From positions 1 through 64,000 of the forward strand of contig NZ_WUEY01000022.1 of assembly GCF_010668395.1 (NCBI RefSeq): a DNA stretch of 64,000 nt, in the 5' to 3' direction. The position numbers were made by a program, and so were the translations under genes. Shown here piece by piece: positions 35,682 through 45,185 of this stretch. A model generated the notes under the pieces. It was given only the letters and a program-made list of their open reading frames with translations, searched no databases and was not told where the DNA came from. The stretch comes from Martinezella lusitana. GTDB lineage: Bacteria; Pseudomonadota; Alphaproteobacteria; Rhizobiales; Rhizobiaceae. How positions within the stretch are numbered: position 1 is the first letter of the stretch; every line of letters begins with the position of its first letter.

Positions 35682-36428
35682 ATGAAGGTCGAAGACATTC
35701 TCAAGCATGCCTATGCGATGCCGCTGACCAACCCTTCCTATCCCCCCGGACCCTACAGGTTCTTCGATCGCGAATACATCATCATCACCTACCGCACGAC
35801 CCGCGAAGCCCTGGAGGCCGTCGTGCCGGAGCCGCTCGAGATCGATGAGCCGCTGGTGAAGTATGAATTCATCCGCATGCCCGACTCCACAGGTTTCGGC
35901 GATTACACCGAGACCGGACAGGTCATCCCGGTCAAGTATCGCGGTCAGCGCGGCGGCTATGTCCATTCCATGTATCTCGATGACGATGCGCCGATCACCG
36001 GCGGCCGCGAGATCTGGGGTTTTCCGAAGAAGCTTGCCAATCCGAAGATCGTCAACGAAGGCGAGGTCATCGTCGGCACGCTGCATTACGGCAGCGTCCT
36101 CTGCGCCACCGGAACGATGGGCTACAAGCACAAGCCGGTCGAGCAGGCGCCGCTTCTGGCCGCGCTGTCCGAGCCCAACTTCCTGATCAAGATCGTGCCG
36201 CATGTCGACGCCACCCCGCGCATCTGCGAGCTGGTGCGCTACTACCTGACCGATATCACCATCAAGGAGGCCTGGACTTCGCCCGCGGCCCTCGATCTCC
36301 GGCCGCATGTCATGGCCGATGTTGCCCGGCTGCCGGTTCTCGAAGTGGTCTCGGCCGTTCATTTCACCGCCGATCTGACGCTTGGGCTTGGCGAGGTCGT
36401 TCACGACTATCTCGCCGAGCGCAGATAA
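35682..36428 (+). CDS. adc: Acetoacetate decarboxylase
   Basis: This is a 248-residue Adc-family protein. The Schiff-base lysine motif is [13 protein letters not shown] (about 108-120). Upstream [17 protein letters not shown] and [20 protein letters not shown] are typical; the conserved Arg/Glu of the active site are present. The ATG at 35682 begins the conserved MKVEDIL; the longer frame starts inside the promoter region. Adc converts acetoacetate to acetone and CO2. The neighbours bdhA and patatin suggest a PHB/ketone-body module. Confidence 0.92.
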   Translation: MKVEDILKHAYAMPLTNPSYPPGPYRFFDREYIIITYRTTREALEAVVPEPLEIDEPLVKYEFIRMPDSTGFGDYTETGQVIPVKYRGQRGGYVHSMYLDDDAPITGGREIWGFPKKLANPKIVNEGEVIVGTLHYGSVLCATGTMGYKHKPVEQAPLLAALSEPNFLIKIVPHVDATPRICELVRYYLTDITIKEAWTSPAALDLRPHVMADVARLPVLEVVSAVHFTADLTLGLGEVVHDYLAERR

Positions 36429-36465
36429 TCATAAGCTTTTCATTCATTTATGCTGGAGACGGACC

Positions 36466-37623
36466 GTGCTCGAACGAAACATCAAGGCCGCAGCCCCAAC
36501 GATCCCGGAAATAGCCGCTCAATATGATCGGGTCGCCCTCGTATTCCAGGGCGGCGGGGCGCTCGGCGCCTATCAGGCCGGCGTCTACCAGGCGCTTGCC
36601 GAAACGGGATGCGAGCCTACCTGGCTTTCGGGCGTCTCGATCGGTGCGGTCAATGCCGCCATCATCGCCGGCAACGAGCCGAGCCGGCGCTTGCCACGCC
36701 TTGAGCAGTTCTGGCAGATCATTTCCGGTCGCAAGATCTGGGCTTACACGCCGGAAGGCGACTTCTTCCGCGATATCCGCAACCGCACGAGTTCGTGGAT
36801 GACGATGACGATGGGCCAGCCCGGCTTCTTCAAGCCGCGTTTTCCCAATCCATGGCTCGAGCTGCCGGGAGCCGAGGGTGCGACCAGTTTCTACGATTCT
36901 TCCGAGCTGAAGAAGACGCTGGAGATGCTGATCGACTTCGACGTCTTGAATAATGGCAAGAAGCGCTTCAGCGTCGGCGCGGTGAATGTGCGCACGGGCA
37001 ACTTCGTCTATTTCGACACCGACAATATCCGTATCGGCCCCGAGCACATCATGGCGAGCGGCGCCCTGCCGCCTGCCTTGCCGTCCATCCGCATCGAAGG
37101 CGAATATTACTGGGATGGCGGCATCGTCTCCAATACGCCGCTGCAATATCTGCTCGATCAGGAAGAAGACCGCAGCTCGCTCGTGTTCCAGGTGGATCTG
37201 TTCAGCGCCCGCGGCGTGCTGCCGCGCAGCATGCCCGACGTGCTCTCCCGCCACAAGGACATCATGTATTCGAGCCGCACGCGGCAGAATACGGACAATT
37301 TCAAGCGCATTCACGGCCTGAAGATGAAGCTGCTGAGCGCGCTGAAGCGTGTTCCGAAAGATCAGCTGACCCCGGAAGAGCAGGATTTGATCGCCGATTA
37401 CTCCGATGCCGGCGTCGTCAACATCGTGCACCTGATCTATCAGCACAAGAATTACGAAGGTCACGCCAAGGACTACGAGTTCTCCGGCACATCGATGCGC
37501 GAACATTGGGATATGGGGCTGGAGGATACCAAGCGCACGTTGCGCCACACCGAATGGCTGCTGCCGCCCATCACCGACGATGCCGTCGCCATCCACGATC
37601 TGCACCGCGAAGATCCGGTCTGA
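36466..37623 (+). CDS. Patatin-like phospholipase family protein
   Basis: This is a 385-residue patatin-domain hydrolase. The oxyanion loop is VFQGGGALGAYQAGVYQAL, nucleophile GVSIGAVNAAI (GxSxG) and catalytic Asp in YYWDGGIVSNTPL (DGG). A C-terminal DUF3734-like part with VVNIVHLIYQHKNYEGHAKD follows. The GTG at 36466 (GGAGA upstream) is chosen; earlier in-frame starts lie inside adc. It follows adc by 37 bases. Such proteins are linked with PHB or lipid turnover by context; the substrate is not proven. Confidence 0.9.
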   Translation: MLERNIKAAAPTIPEIAAQYDRVALVFQGGGALGAYQAGVYQALAETGCEPTWLSGVSIGAVNAAIIAGNEPSRRLPRLEQFWQIISGRKIWAYTPEGDFFRDIRNRTSSWMTMTMGQPGFFKPRFPNPWLELPGAEGATSFYDSSELKKTLEMLIDFDVLNNGKKRFSVGAVNVRTGNFVYFDTDNIRIGPEHIMASGALPPALPSIRIEGEYYWDGGIVSNTPLQYLLDQEEDRSSLVFQVDLFSARGVLPRSMPDVLSRHKDIMYSSRTRQNTDNFKRIHGLKMKLLSALKRVPKDQLTPEEQDLIADYSDAGVVNIVHLIYQHKNYEGHAKDYEFSGTSMREHWDMGLEDTKRTLRHTEWLLPPITDDAVAIHDLHREDPV

Positions 37624-37734
37624 GGTCGCAGATCGGGTTTTGCCGGTCATAGCACCCGAGCGGCCTGCATTCTTTCTTCGGTGTTGACCGGCAGCTTGTG
37701 CGCAAGATCCTGCCGGTCTCTCAGGTCTCGGGGC

Positions 37735-38355
37735 TCAGCCCTGCTTCAGCCGGTGCCGATGCGCCGCCTGTTTGGCGCGATTGCCGCACATCGCCATGCT
37801 GCACCAGCGCCTGCGGCCGCCGCGCGTGTGATCGACGAAGAGCAAGGTGCATGCGTGGCCTTCGCAGGCTTTCACGTCCGAAAAATCCTCCGTGCAGACA
37901 AAGCGCCCCAGCGCTTCGCCGATCGGCAACAGCAGGGCTTCCGGCGTGCGCCATTTCCGCATGGGCAGAAAGTCGAGACTCGTGCCTTCCCCGGTGCGCT
38001 TTGCGACGATCCGGCCAAAACCTTCATTGCGTTCCAGCAGCCGGTTCAGCGGCTCCAATTCGTTCAAGGCATCCGATGCCAGCGGCTTTCCCTTGCGGGC
38101 GAGCACGAAGCTTCTGAACCACTCGCGCAGGCTTCTTGCCTGATCGGCGATCTTGTCGAGTTCGCCGGGGAGCGCCTGTTCGCGCATGGCCGCAAGCGTT
38201 TCCGGCGGCACCAGCCGGGCCTGCTCCAGCCAACGCAGCAGGCCTTCGCCATTCTCGATCCAATCGACAGGTAGGTCGACGGGCGTCGCGACCGAATTCA
38301 GGAAATCCAGCCCCAGCGCATCGCCAACGAAAATGGCGGGTGAATGATTTTCCAT
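37735..38355 (-). CDS. CGNR zinc-finger (ABATE domain) regulator
   Basis: This is a 206-residue regulator. The N-terminal ABATE domain opens with GDALGLDFLNSVATP. The C-terminal zinc finger is CEGHACTLLFVDHT followed by RRRWCSMAMCGNRAKQAAHR, holding the CGNR motif and four cysteines. Proteins of this type are stress- or detoxification-linked transcription factors. It is divergent from a hydrolase gene; a long inverted repeat 60 bases upstream (38415-38443) is a good autoregulatory operator. Confidence 0.92.
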   Translation of the reverse strand: MENHSPAIFVGDALGLDFLNSVATPVDLPVDWIENGEGLLRWLEQARLVPPETLAAMREQALPGELDKIADQARSLREWFRSFVLARKGKPLASDALNELEPLNRLLERNEGFGRIVAKRTGEGTSLDFLPMRKWRTPEALLLPIGEALGRFVCTEDFSDVKACEGHACTLLFVDHTRGGRRRWCSMAMCGNRAKQAAHRHRLKQG

Positions 38356-38670
38356 CGCTGCTCCTGCTCCGGCCGACGGCGTGCCGGGCGCCTCTCGAAA
38401 ATACCGGCAATATATAACCTGTCAAATGTCACTTGACAAGTTACGGCTATCGAGCGTAACCGTATTAAGGCAATTTTGAGGGTTACTGAAAACAAGCCGA
38501 AGAGAGTGTTCGATTGCATCGCAATCGCTCCACTTCTTATGCTTTAACAATCGAAGATAACCGCGCGATTCATCATCGCTACCAGAACTTACGAGGGCTC
38601 TGCGTCAGCCGGGTCGCCGAGTTAGTAACTGCATAAATAGATATTATAAGGTTATGAAAGGACCTTTGTT
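38356..38670. other. Divergent region, CGNR regulator / hydrolase
   Basis: This 315-base gap has no gene. It is AT-richer than its surroundings and contains the inverted repeat at 38415-38443. A purine-rich AAAGGA lies just before the hydrolase ATG. Confidence 0.5.
38415..38443. promoter_or_regulatory. Long inverted-repeat operator
   Basis: TAACCTGTCAA and TTGACAAGTTA are inverted copies (10 of 11 bases) around a 7-base spacer. It lies 60 bases upstream of the CGNR gene. TTGACA could itself be a -35 element, so binding would occlude RNA polymerase. Confidence 0.65.
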
Positions 38671-39513
38671 ATGACCAATATCAGCTATCGCGCCGTCAAT
38701 GTCGAAGGCGTCAAGGTCTTCTATAGGGAAGCCGGTTCCCCAGGTGCGGCAAAACTTCTGCTGCTGCACGGCTTCCCGAGCTCCAGCCATATGTTCCGCG
38801 ACCTCATTCCTCTTCTCGCCGATCGCTATCATATCATCGCGCCCGATCTTCCCGGTTTCGGGCAATCGGACGCGCCGAAAGGCAGCAACACGTTTGACAG
38901 CATTGCCGGGACGATCGACCGCTTCACCGAAATCGTCGGCTTCGATCGCTATGCCGTTTATGTCTTCGACTATGGCGCACCGACGGGCTTCCGGCTGGCG
39001 GTAAAACATCCGGAACGGATTACGGCGATCATTTCCCAGAACGGCAATGCCTATGAGGAGGGTCTGAGCGAAGAATGGACTCCGATCCGGGCTTACTGGC
39101 GCGAAGCTTCCGAGGAAAACCGCAATGCGGTGAAGGCGGCGCTTACGCCGGAGGCGACGGTCTGGCAATATACGCACGGCGTTGCGGATGCCTCGCGGGT
39201 CTCTCCGGATGGCTATTCGCTCGACAATTTCTATCTGGCACGGCCGGGCACGGAGACGGTCCAGCTCGACCTCTTCGGCGACTACGAGAGCAATGTCGCC
39301 CTCTATCCGACATTCCAGACCTACTTCAGAACCCATAAGCCGCGCTTGCTGGCTATTTGGGGCAAGCACGATCCGTTCTTCCTGCCCGCCGGCGCGGAAG
39401 CCTATCGCCGCGACATTCCCGATGCGGTCGTCAAGCTTCTCGACACCGGCCATTTCGCCCTTGAGACGCATGCCGTCGAGATCGCAGCCGAAATCCGTGA
39501 TTTCCTCGGCTGA
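38671..39513 (+). CDS. Alpha/beta hydrolase with Asp nucleophile (haloalkane dehalogenase/epoxide hydrolase type)
   Basis: This is a 280-residue hydrolase. The oxyanion motif is LLLLHGFPSSSHMFR, the nucleophile elbow is VYVFDYGAPTGFRLA, so the nucleophile is Asp rather than Ser; acid Asp is in IWGKHDPFF and catalytic His in DTGHFALETH. An Asp nucleophile marks dehalogenases and epoxide hydrolases. YFRTHKPRLLAIWGKHD is common to a large rhizobial subgroup. The divergent CGNR regulator could control it. The substrate is not predictable by eye. Confidence 0.9.
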   Translation: MTNISYRAVNVEGVKVFYREAGSPGAAKLLLLHGFPSSSHMFRDLIPLLADRYHIIAPDLPGFGQSDAPKGSNTFDSIAGTIDRFTEIVGFDRYAVYVFDYGAPTGFRLAVKHPERITAIISQNGNAYEEGLSEEWTPIRAYWREASEENRNAVKAALTPEATVWQYTHGVADASRVSPDGYSLDNFYLARPGTETVQLDLFGDYESNVALYPTFQTYFRTHKPRLLAIWGKHDPFFLPAGAEAYRRDIPDAVVKLLDTGHFALETHAVEIAAEIRDFLG

Positions 39514-39521
39514 TGGAAAGA

Positions 39522-39554
39522 TCTACAGCGCCGGCGATTGGCCGGCGCTGTAGA
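39522..39554. terminator. 14-bp hairpin between convergent genes
   Basis: TCTACAGCGCCGGC pairs with GCCGGCGCTGTAGA across a 5-base loop, 8 bases past the hydrolase stop. It probably terminates the hydrolase and perhaps the convergent gene ending at 39603. There is no long U run. Confidence 0.6.
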
Positions 39555-39602
39555 GGTCGCCCCTTTCAGGAGCAACTGCCTGATCGTGGGTGCCGGCCGT
39601 TG

Positions 39603-40496
39603 TTATCGAGCCTTGTAGCTCACGGAAATCTTCGCGCTTGCGAGGGCCGATTGCGCCAGCTGAGCGCTGTTGAAATCGAGGGCGCCCACCGTCATCGGCT
39701 TGTCGAAGGCAAGATCGAGCGTGAAGAAGCCGGTCGGATGGGGCAGATCCTGGACGAAACGCAGCAGCGCTTTCTTGGAGTCCGCATCGATCCGGCTATC
39801 GGGCAGGGCCTGCAGAGCCGCAACCGTCGTGTCGCGCAGCTGGTCGATGCCCTGGGCCGGATCGTCCGAGCCGGTCATCTGCTGGATGAACGAGGCGAGC
39901 GACGGCACGGCCATGCCTTCGAACAGCCCCATATTGTCGAGCCGGAAGCGCAGATGCGACAGGCCGATCGATCCATCCTGCGTCAGCGCGGGCATGCCGG
40001 CATTTTTCGGCAGACTCAACTCGGCAGAAAGCGATGCTTGGCCGAGGCGCAAATTGGTAAGCTCCAGCTCCTGAATGTCCAGATAGCCATCCTTGGGATC
40101 GAAGCGGAAGGAACCGGACATGTCCATCGGCCATTGCTGGACGGCCGTGATGTAGTTGGCGAAGGCATTGTCCAGCATCGGCGTGAAACGCACGCCTTCG
40201 ACTGAAAACCGTCCCCAACTCGGCAAATGATCGGGCTTGTCGGCTATGGCCTTTAGAAAGTCGACCAGGCCGTCTCCCTTGAATTCGGCGCGATCGAAGG
40301 TCCACCCCATTCTGCTGCCGGATTTGAAGATCCCATTCTGGACGGCGCAGCCGTCGTGCAACTCGGAAATGGCAAAGCCGTCCCCGTGCTGGATCACGGC
40401 ACTGCCCTCGATGAGGTCGGCGCAGGGCATTCCAGCGGCGGCGGCGGAGAGCGGAGCGAAGGAAACGAGCAGCGGGAGGAGGAGAGAAAAACGCAT
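39603..40496 (-). CDS. Secreted protein of unknown function
   Basis: This is a 297-residue protein with a clear signal peptide (MRFSLLLPLLVSFAPLSAAAAG). Two cysteines lie early in the mature part (MPCADLI, DGCAVQN). The body is a mix of beta-rich, repeated 'F..D..G.LD..EL.L' like segments (FRFDPKDGYLDIQELELTN; GSIGLSHLRFRLDN) that loosely recall AsmA- or lipid-transfer-like periplasmic proteins. I do not recognise a named family. It stands alone between a convergent hydrolase and the GMC oxidoreductase. Confidence 0.7.
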   Translation of the reverse strand: MRFSLLLPLLVSFAPLSAAAAGMPCADLIEGSAVIQHGDGFAISELHDGCAVQNGIFKSGSRMGWTFDRAEFKGDGLVDFLKAIADKPDHLPSWGRFSVEGVRFTPMLDNAFANYITAVQQWPMDMSGSFRFDPKDGYLDIQELELTNLRLGQASLSAELSLPKNAGMPALTQDGSIGLSHLRFRLDNMGLFEGMAVPSLASFIQQMTGSDDPAQGIDQLRDTTVAALQALPDSRIDADSKKALLRFVQDLPHPTGFFTLDLAFDKPMTVGALDFNSAQLAQSALASAKISVSYKAR

Positions 40497-40626
40497 CTTT
40501 AAGGACTACCTGTTTGAGTCGATCGGCAAGTACGAGCCGCGCCATGTTTGTGGCTATGTCTTGCGTGTCAAGGCTTGCAGTCCTGCAAACGGCTCACCGG
40601 CAATGCATTTCGATAGGGCGGCCGCT

Positions 40627-42324
40627 CTAAGTTGCCGTGCCGGCCACGTCGGCGATACGGATCAGATCGGCGGCTTTCTCGGCAAGACAATAGGTTGCCG
40701 CCACCGTGTTGGCTGAGACGATGCTCGGCATGATCGAGGCATCGACGACGCGCAGGCCCTGCACGCCATGCACGCGCATGGTTGCCGGATCGATGACGGC
40801 CCGTTCGCCGCACCCCATCGCACAGGTGCCGACCGGATGAAACAGCGTGCCGACACGCTCGCGAATGAAGGCGTTGAGAGCGCCATCGCTTTCGATCTCG
40901 AGACCCGGGTCGATCTCGGCCTCGAGATGCGGTGCAAAAGGGGCTTGGGCGGCAATCGCGCGGGCCATCCGGATACCCTTGCGCAGCACGTCCATTGTGC
41001 TGTCACCGCGAAAGAAATTGTAGCGGATCGACGGCTTTTCGCCGGGGTCGGTGCTTTTCAGCGCAACGCGGCCGATGCTGCCAGGCCGAAGCTGGCAGAC
41101 ATGCATGAGGAAGCCGTGGCCGGTGAAGCCGGAGGCTGCCTGCGTGTTGGCCCGGCCGGTGCAGAAAAAGAGCTGGATATCCGGCCGGTCACTCGCTGGA
41201 TCTGTCGAGATAAACCCGCCACCTTCGCCCGTCGTCGAGGAAAACAGCCCGCGCTTGTTGAAAAGCCAGTTGAGCACATGACCGACGTTGCGCGGCAGGG
41301 CTCGCCAGGAGACGCCATAGGGCGTGATGGATTTTGCGCGGTATTCGATGGTGACGTCGAGATGGTCCTGCAGGTTCTCTCCCACGCCCGGCAGGTCGGC
41401 AACGACCGCAATGCCGTGGCGGGCGAGGTCTTTGGCGTTGCCGATGCCCGACAGCATAAGCAGATGCGGCGAGACGAAGGAGCCCGCCGAGAGAATGACC
41501 TCGCGGGCGTCGAGCGCTCCGCTCTGTCCACGCCTTCGGAAGGCAATGCCGGTCGCCTTCCGGTCGTCGAACACGATGCGTGTGACGTTCGTCTCGCTCA
41601 TCACCGTCAGGTTCGGCCGATGACGTACCGGGTCGAGATAGGCACCTTCGGCCGTGACGCGTTCGCCGTTCTTCTGGGTAAAGGTGTAGAGGCCGACGCC
41701 GTTCTGGCGCACGCCGTTGAAATCTGCATTCAGAGAATGGCCGGCCTTCTGCGCGGCATCAAGAAACACCTCCGCCATCGGATTGACGCTGCGCAGCGGC
41801 GCGATGTTCAACGGTCCGTCCGTGCCGTGATAGGCCGGATCGATCTGCCGTTCGAGCGGCGTGTCGCCGAAATGAATATGTTTGGCCGAACCCGGCTCGG
41901 CCAGGATCTCGAAGCGCTCCAGCTTGCGGAAATAGGGCAGCAGATCGTCATAGCCCCAGCCGGGATTGCCGAGATCGCGCCAATGGTCGAAATCCTCGCG
42001 CTGGCCGCGGATGAAGATCTGGCCGTTGACATTCGTCGAGCCGCCGGTGCCCTTGCCGCGCGGCAACGCTATGGAACGGCCCTGCAGGCCCGGTTCAGGC
42101 TCGGTCTCGAACCAGGACATGAACTTCGGCCCGCCGAGAAAGGCGAGCGCCGGCGCCATGAAGGTGACCATGGCGAGCGGAATGCGGACGATCGCCTTGC
42201 GGGCGTTGCGATCCATCCCCGCTTCGACCAGGCACACGCGCGTTGCCGGGTTTTCGCTCAGGCGATTTGCCAGCACGCAGCCCGCAGCGCCGCCACCAAC
42301 GATGATGTAGTCGAATTCGGGCAA
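40627..42324 (-). CDS. GMC-family FAD oxidoreductase (choline dehydrogenase-like)
   Basis: This is a 565-residue flavoprotein. FAD-binding motif YIIVGGGAAGCVLANRLSE (about 6-24), GMC signature 1 around LPRGKGTGGSTNVNG, signature 2 in ILSAGSFVSPHLLMLSGIG and catalytic His in FHPVGTCAMG with VANTVAATY-like C-terminal SANTVAATYCLAEKAADLI are all present. The family oxidises alcohols such as choline or polyols. It starts 3 bases after the SDR stop, so the two form one operon. Confidence 0.94.
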   Translation of the reverse strand: MPEFDYIIVGGGAAGCVLANRLSENPATRVCLVEAGMDRNARKAIVRIPLAMVTFMAPALAFLGGPKFMSWFETEPEPGLQGRSIALPRGKGTGGSTNVNGQIFIRGQREDFDHWRDLGNPGWGYDDLLPYFRKLERFEILAEPGSAKHIHFGDTPLERQIDPAYHGTDGPLNIAPLRSVNPMAEVFLDAAQKAGHSLNADFNGVRQNGVGLYTFTQKNGERVTAEGAYLDPVRHRPNLTVMSETNVTRIVFDDRKATGIAFRRRGQSGALDAREVILSAGSFVSPHLLMLSGIGNAKDLARHGIAVVADLPGVGENLQDHLDVTIEYRAKSITPYGVSWRALPRNVGHVLNWLFNKRGLFSSTTGEGGGFISTDPASDRPDIQLFFCTGRANTQAASGFTGHGFLMHVCQLRPGSIGRVALKSTDPGEKPSIRYNFFRGDSTMDVLRKGIRMARAIAAQAPFAPHLEAEIDPGLEIESDGALNAFIRERVGTLFHPVGTCAMGCGERAVIDPATMRVHGVQGLRVVDASIMPSIVSANTVAATYCLAEKAADLIRIADVAGTAT

Positions 42325-42327
42325 GGC

Positions 42328-43056
42328 TCAGATATCCTGGATCTGCGGCAGGATCACGAGATCGCGAATGGTGACGTTGGCCGGGCGGGTCAGCATGAAG
42401 AGCACCGCGTCGGCGACATCCTCCGATCGCAGACCCTCGCGTGCCTTGACCTTGGCATCGATGGCGGCAGGGTCGGTATAGCCCCAGAGTTCGTTCAGCA
42501 CGACACCGGGTGCCACGGAGCCGACGCGGATATTCTGCTTCATGGTTTGCCGCCGCAGCCCATGCACGAAAGCCTGGATCGCATGTTTGGATGCCGAGTA
42601 GATCGGCTCCCAATGGATGGCCTGATGTCCCGCGACCGAAGACGTCACGACGATCTGGCCGCCGCCTTGGGCGATCATGCCCGGCAGCACGGCGCGGGCC
42701 AGCCGGAAGACCGAATTGACGTTGATGGCAATGAGCTCGTCCCAGGCGTCCGGATCGCCTTCGGCGACATCGCCGGGGATATAGAGGCCGGCATTGGGCA
42801 GGAGAATATCGATCCGGCCGAAGCGCTGGATGGTGGCATCGACGACGTTCTTGACGGCGCCCGGTTCGGTGAGATCCGCCGGCAACACCAGCACATCGCC
42901 GCCTGCCTTCTCGGCAACTGCCTTCAGCCTTTCGGCGGAGCGGCCGACGAGTGCGAGCTTCACGCCCTCTTCGGCGAGAGCCAATGCGGTCGTGCGCCCT
43001 ATGCCGGAGCTTGCGCCGGTGACCAGCGCGACCTTGCCTTCAAGCTTCTGTGCCAA
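42328..43056 (-). CDS. Short-chain dehydrogenase/reductase
   Basis: This is a 242-residue SDR. VALVTGASSGIGRTTALALA is the NAD(P) motif, LLPNAGLYIPGDV replaces the usual NNAG, Ser is in VVTSSVAGHQ and Tyr/Lys in PIYSASKHAIQAF. It is first in the operon with the GMC oxidoreductase, which suggests sequential oxidation of an alcohol. The 168-base gap to the ParA-like gene holds its promoter. Confidence 0.92.
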   Translation of the reverse strand: MAQKLEGKVALVTGASSGIGRTTALALAEEGVKLALVGRSAERLKAVAEKAGGDVLVLPADLTEPGAVKNVVDATIQRFGRIDILLPNAGLYIPGDVAEGDPDAWDELIAINVNSVFRLARAVLPGMIAQGGGQIVVTSSVAGHQAIHWEPIYSASKHAIQAFVHGLRRQTMKQNIRVGSVAPGVVLNELWGYTDPAAIDAKVKAREGLRSEDVADAVLFMLTRPANVTIRDLVILPQIQDI

Positions 43057-43224
43057 GATGTCCTCCCCGTTGGCGGGCTCTTGGAGGGCCTCCGCCTGTG
43101 GGGAGCCTAGGTAGCCTATTTCTACCCGTCAATAAAAAATCTTTTCTCACGTAAATTTTCGCGACGGAAAGCATCCACGTCCGGCTGTGCAAGCCAAGTC
43201 TTCCCAAAGCCGATCGGGCGCCTG

Positions 43225-43947
43225 TCAGGCCGAGAGTTTGAACTCCGCGGCCTTTGTCTTGTCGGCGATGCGGCCGCTATAGGGCAGGATGCGGCGCAGA
43301 ACCTCCTGTGCCAGTGTCTGGGCGTTTTGCTGCGCCTTGTCGAGATTGCTGACCGTTGCGGGATCGATCGAATAGAGGGTCTGGCCGTAGCCGAAAACTT
43401 CGCGATAGGCCGCGCGTTCGATGATGGGCGTGGACAGCACATGCACGCGGCGGCTGGACAGCAGTTCCTTCACGGAGTGCAGCGCGCGGGTGGTGACCAT
43501 CGGATTGACGCGGGTCAGGACCACCGAATGAGGGATGCGGATATCGGCCCGATCCTCCAGATATTGGAGAAGCTCGATGACGTTGGTGGCGCCTTCCGCA
43601 TCCATTGCCGAGCCCTGCACGGGGATGAGCACATAGTTCGAATAGCCAAGCGCCTGCGCAAGCAGCGGGCTGCGGGCGCCGGGCAGGTCGATAAGAAGGA
43701 AGTCGACTTCGTCGCGAAGCTTGCGCGCATGCTGCCCGAGATTGCCGGCGGTCACGTAGGAAATGACGGAGAGCGAGGAGGGCGCCCTCGCGCCGAGCCG
43801 CTCGTGCCATTTGGAGATCCACAATTGCGGATCCGCATCCAGGATAGCGACCGAAAAGCCCATTCGGGCGAGCTCGCAGGCAACGATGACGACGGCAGTG
43901 GTCTTGCCGGCGCCGCCCTTGGTGTTGGCAAAGGTCAAAACGGCCAT
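43225..43947 (-). CDS. ParA/VirC1-like partitioning ATPase
   Basis: This is a 240-residue P-loop ATPase. The deviant Walker A is FANTKGGAGKTTAVVIVA (about 5-22) and Walker A' lies in AILDADPQLWISKWHE. Asp in FLLIDLPGARSPL fits Walker B. A start at 43947 has GGGAG upstream. No parB or parS is nearby, so it is an orphan ParA. It follows cheB on the same strand after 149 bases. Orphan ParAs position chromosomes, conjugation proteins or chemoreceptor arrays; a role in placing the adjacent chemosensory system is possible but unproven. Confidence 0.88.
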   Translation of the reverse strand: MAVLTFANTKGGAGKTTAVVIVACELARMGFSVAILDADPQLWISKWHERLGARAPSSLSVISYVTAGNLGQHARKLRDEVDFLLIDLPGARSPLLAQALGYSNYVLIPVQGSAMDAEGATNVIELLQYLEDRADIRIPHSVVLTRVNPMVTTRALHSVKELLSSRRVHVLSTPIIERAAYREVFGYGQTLYSIDPATVSNLDKAQQNAQTLAQEVLRRILPYSGRIADKTKAAEFKLSA

Positions 43948-44096
43948 GGGAACTCCCTGGGCAGATCGGAGGGGCAACTCAATGCGGTGGACGAGGAGCT
44001 TTCATGGCTTGCCGGGATCGTTACGCATTTATGGTTAACAAACTCTTTTGAACGAGGCTGCGACCGGTCCTGTCGCGACCTTGCATGTGGTCGTCG

Positions 44097-45185
44097 CTAG
44101 CGGCGTTTGTCCGCCGCCAGGATTTCCCGGGCGATATGGGTCAGCCCGACGGTACGGTCGACGCCGCCATGGGCGATCGCCTCCTTGGGCATGCCGAAGA
44201 CGACGGAGGTCTCCTCATCCTGCGCCACGGTGAAAGCGCCGGCATCGTGCATTTCCTTCATGCCCCTTGCGCCGTCGTCGCCCATGCCGGTCATGATGAC
44301 ACCCATGGCATTGCCTGCCGCCGAGCGGGCGGCCGAGCGAAAGAGCACATCGACGGAAGGGCGATGCCGGGAGACGAGAGGGCCGTCCTTGATCGCAACG
44401 ACATAGCGCGCGCCCTGGCGCTCCAGAAGCATGTGCTTGCCGCCCGGCGCAATCAGCACATGGCCGCGCAAGACGGCGTCGCCATGTTCCGCCTCCTTCA
44501 CCTCCACCTCGCAAAGGCTGTTCAGGCGCTTGGCAAAGGCGGCGGTGAATTTCTCCGGCATGTGCTGGACGATGACGATGCCGGGCGTGTTGGCCGGAAG
44601 CGCCACGAGCAGTTCGCGCAGCGCCTCGGTGCCACCCGTCGACGCCCCGACGCAGACGATCATTTCCGTCGTCTTGGCCATGGCTCTGCCGCTTGGCGGC
44701 GGAAGCACGACATCGGCCGTCAGCTTGGCCGTCGGTCCGCTCTGCACAGTCGCGCGGCGGCGCATTGCGCCGAGCCGTGCCGCTGCCGCACCCTTGACCG
44801 TCTCGCGGATCATTGCCGCCGATTCCGCCAGGTGGTCGGCGGCGGCGATCTTGGGTTTGAGGATGATATCGACGGCGCCGGCCTCCAGGGCCTGCATCAG
44901 GGTTTCCGAGCCGGCCTCGGTCAGGGAGGAACACATGACGACCGGGATCGGCCGTTGCGCCATCAGCTTGCGCAGGAAGGTGATACCGTCCATGCGCGGC
45001 ATTTCGACGTCGAGCGTGATGACGTCCGGGATTTCTTCCTGGATCTTCTTCGCGGCCATGAAGGGGTCGGAGGCGGCGCCCATGACCTCGATCTCGGGAT
45101 CCGCCGACAGCACCTGTGTCATGACCTGCCGGACGCTGGCGGAATCGTCGACGATGAGCACACGGATTTTCTTGGCCATGCGCAT
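44097..45185 (-). CDS. cheB: Chemotaxis protein-glutamate methylesterase CheB
   Basis: This is a 362-residue protein. The receiver domain (about 5-125) has acidic DD in [10 protein letters not shown] and phosphoacceptor Asp in [13 protein letters not shown]. The methylesterase domain (about 170-355) has the triad Ser in [10 protein letters not shown], His in [10 protein letters not shown] and Asp in [11 protein letters not shown]. It removes methyl groups from the receptors. The ATG overlaps the cheR stop (TGATG). It is last in the che operon. Confidence 0.96.
   Translation of the reverse strand: MRMAKKIRVLIVDDSASVRQVMTQVLSADPEIEVMGAASDPFMAAKKIQEEIPDVITLDVEMPRMDGITFLRKLMAQRPIPVVMCSSLTEAGSETLMQALEAGAVDIILKPKIAAADHLAESAAMIRETVKGAAAARLGAMRRRATVQSGPTAKLTADVVLPPPSGRAMAKTTEMIVCVGASTGGTEALRELLVALPANTPGIVIVQHMPEKFTAAFAKRLNSLCEVEVKEAEHGDAVLRGHVLIAPGGKHMLLERQGARYVVAIKDGPLVSRHRPSVDVLFRSAARSAAGNAMGVIMTGMGDDGARGMKEMHDAGAFTVAQDEETSVVFGMPKEAIAHGGVDRTVGLTHIAREILAADKRR

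Noticed and set aside
36382-37623. Earlier in-frame start for the patatin gene
   Set aside because: It would overlap adc and adds residues unlike the family; GTG at 36466 has a ribosome site.
40768-43110. 780-residue plus-strand frame opposite the GMC and SDR genes
   Set aside because: It is a mirror of two genes with diagnostic motifs; there is no ribosome site, and its composition is unnatural.
43110-43126. GGTAG-N7-CTACC inverted repeat upstream of the SDR/GMC operon
   Set aside because: Five-base arms without a linked regulator are too weak to call.
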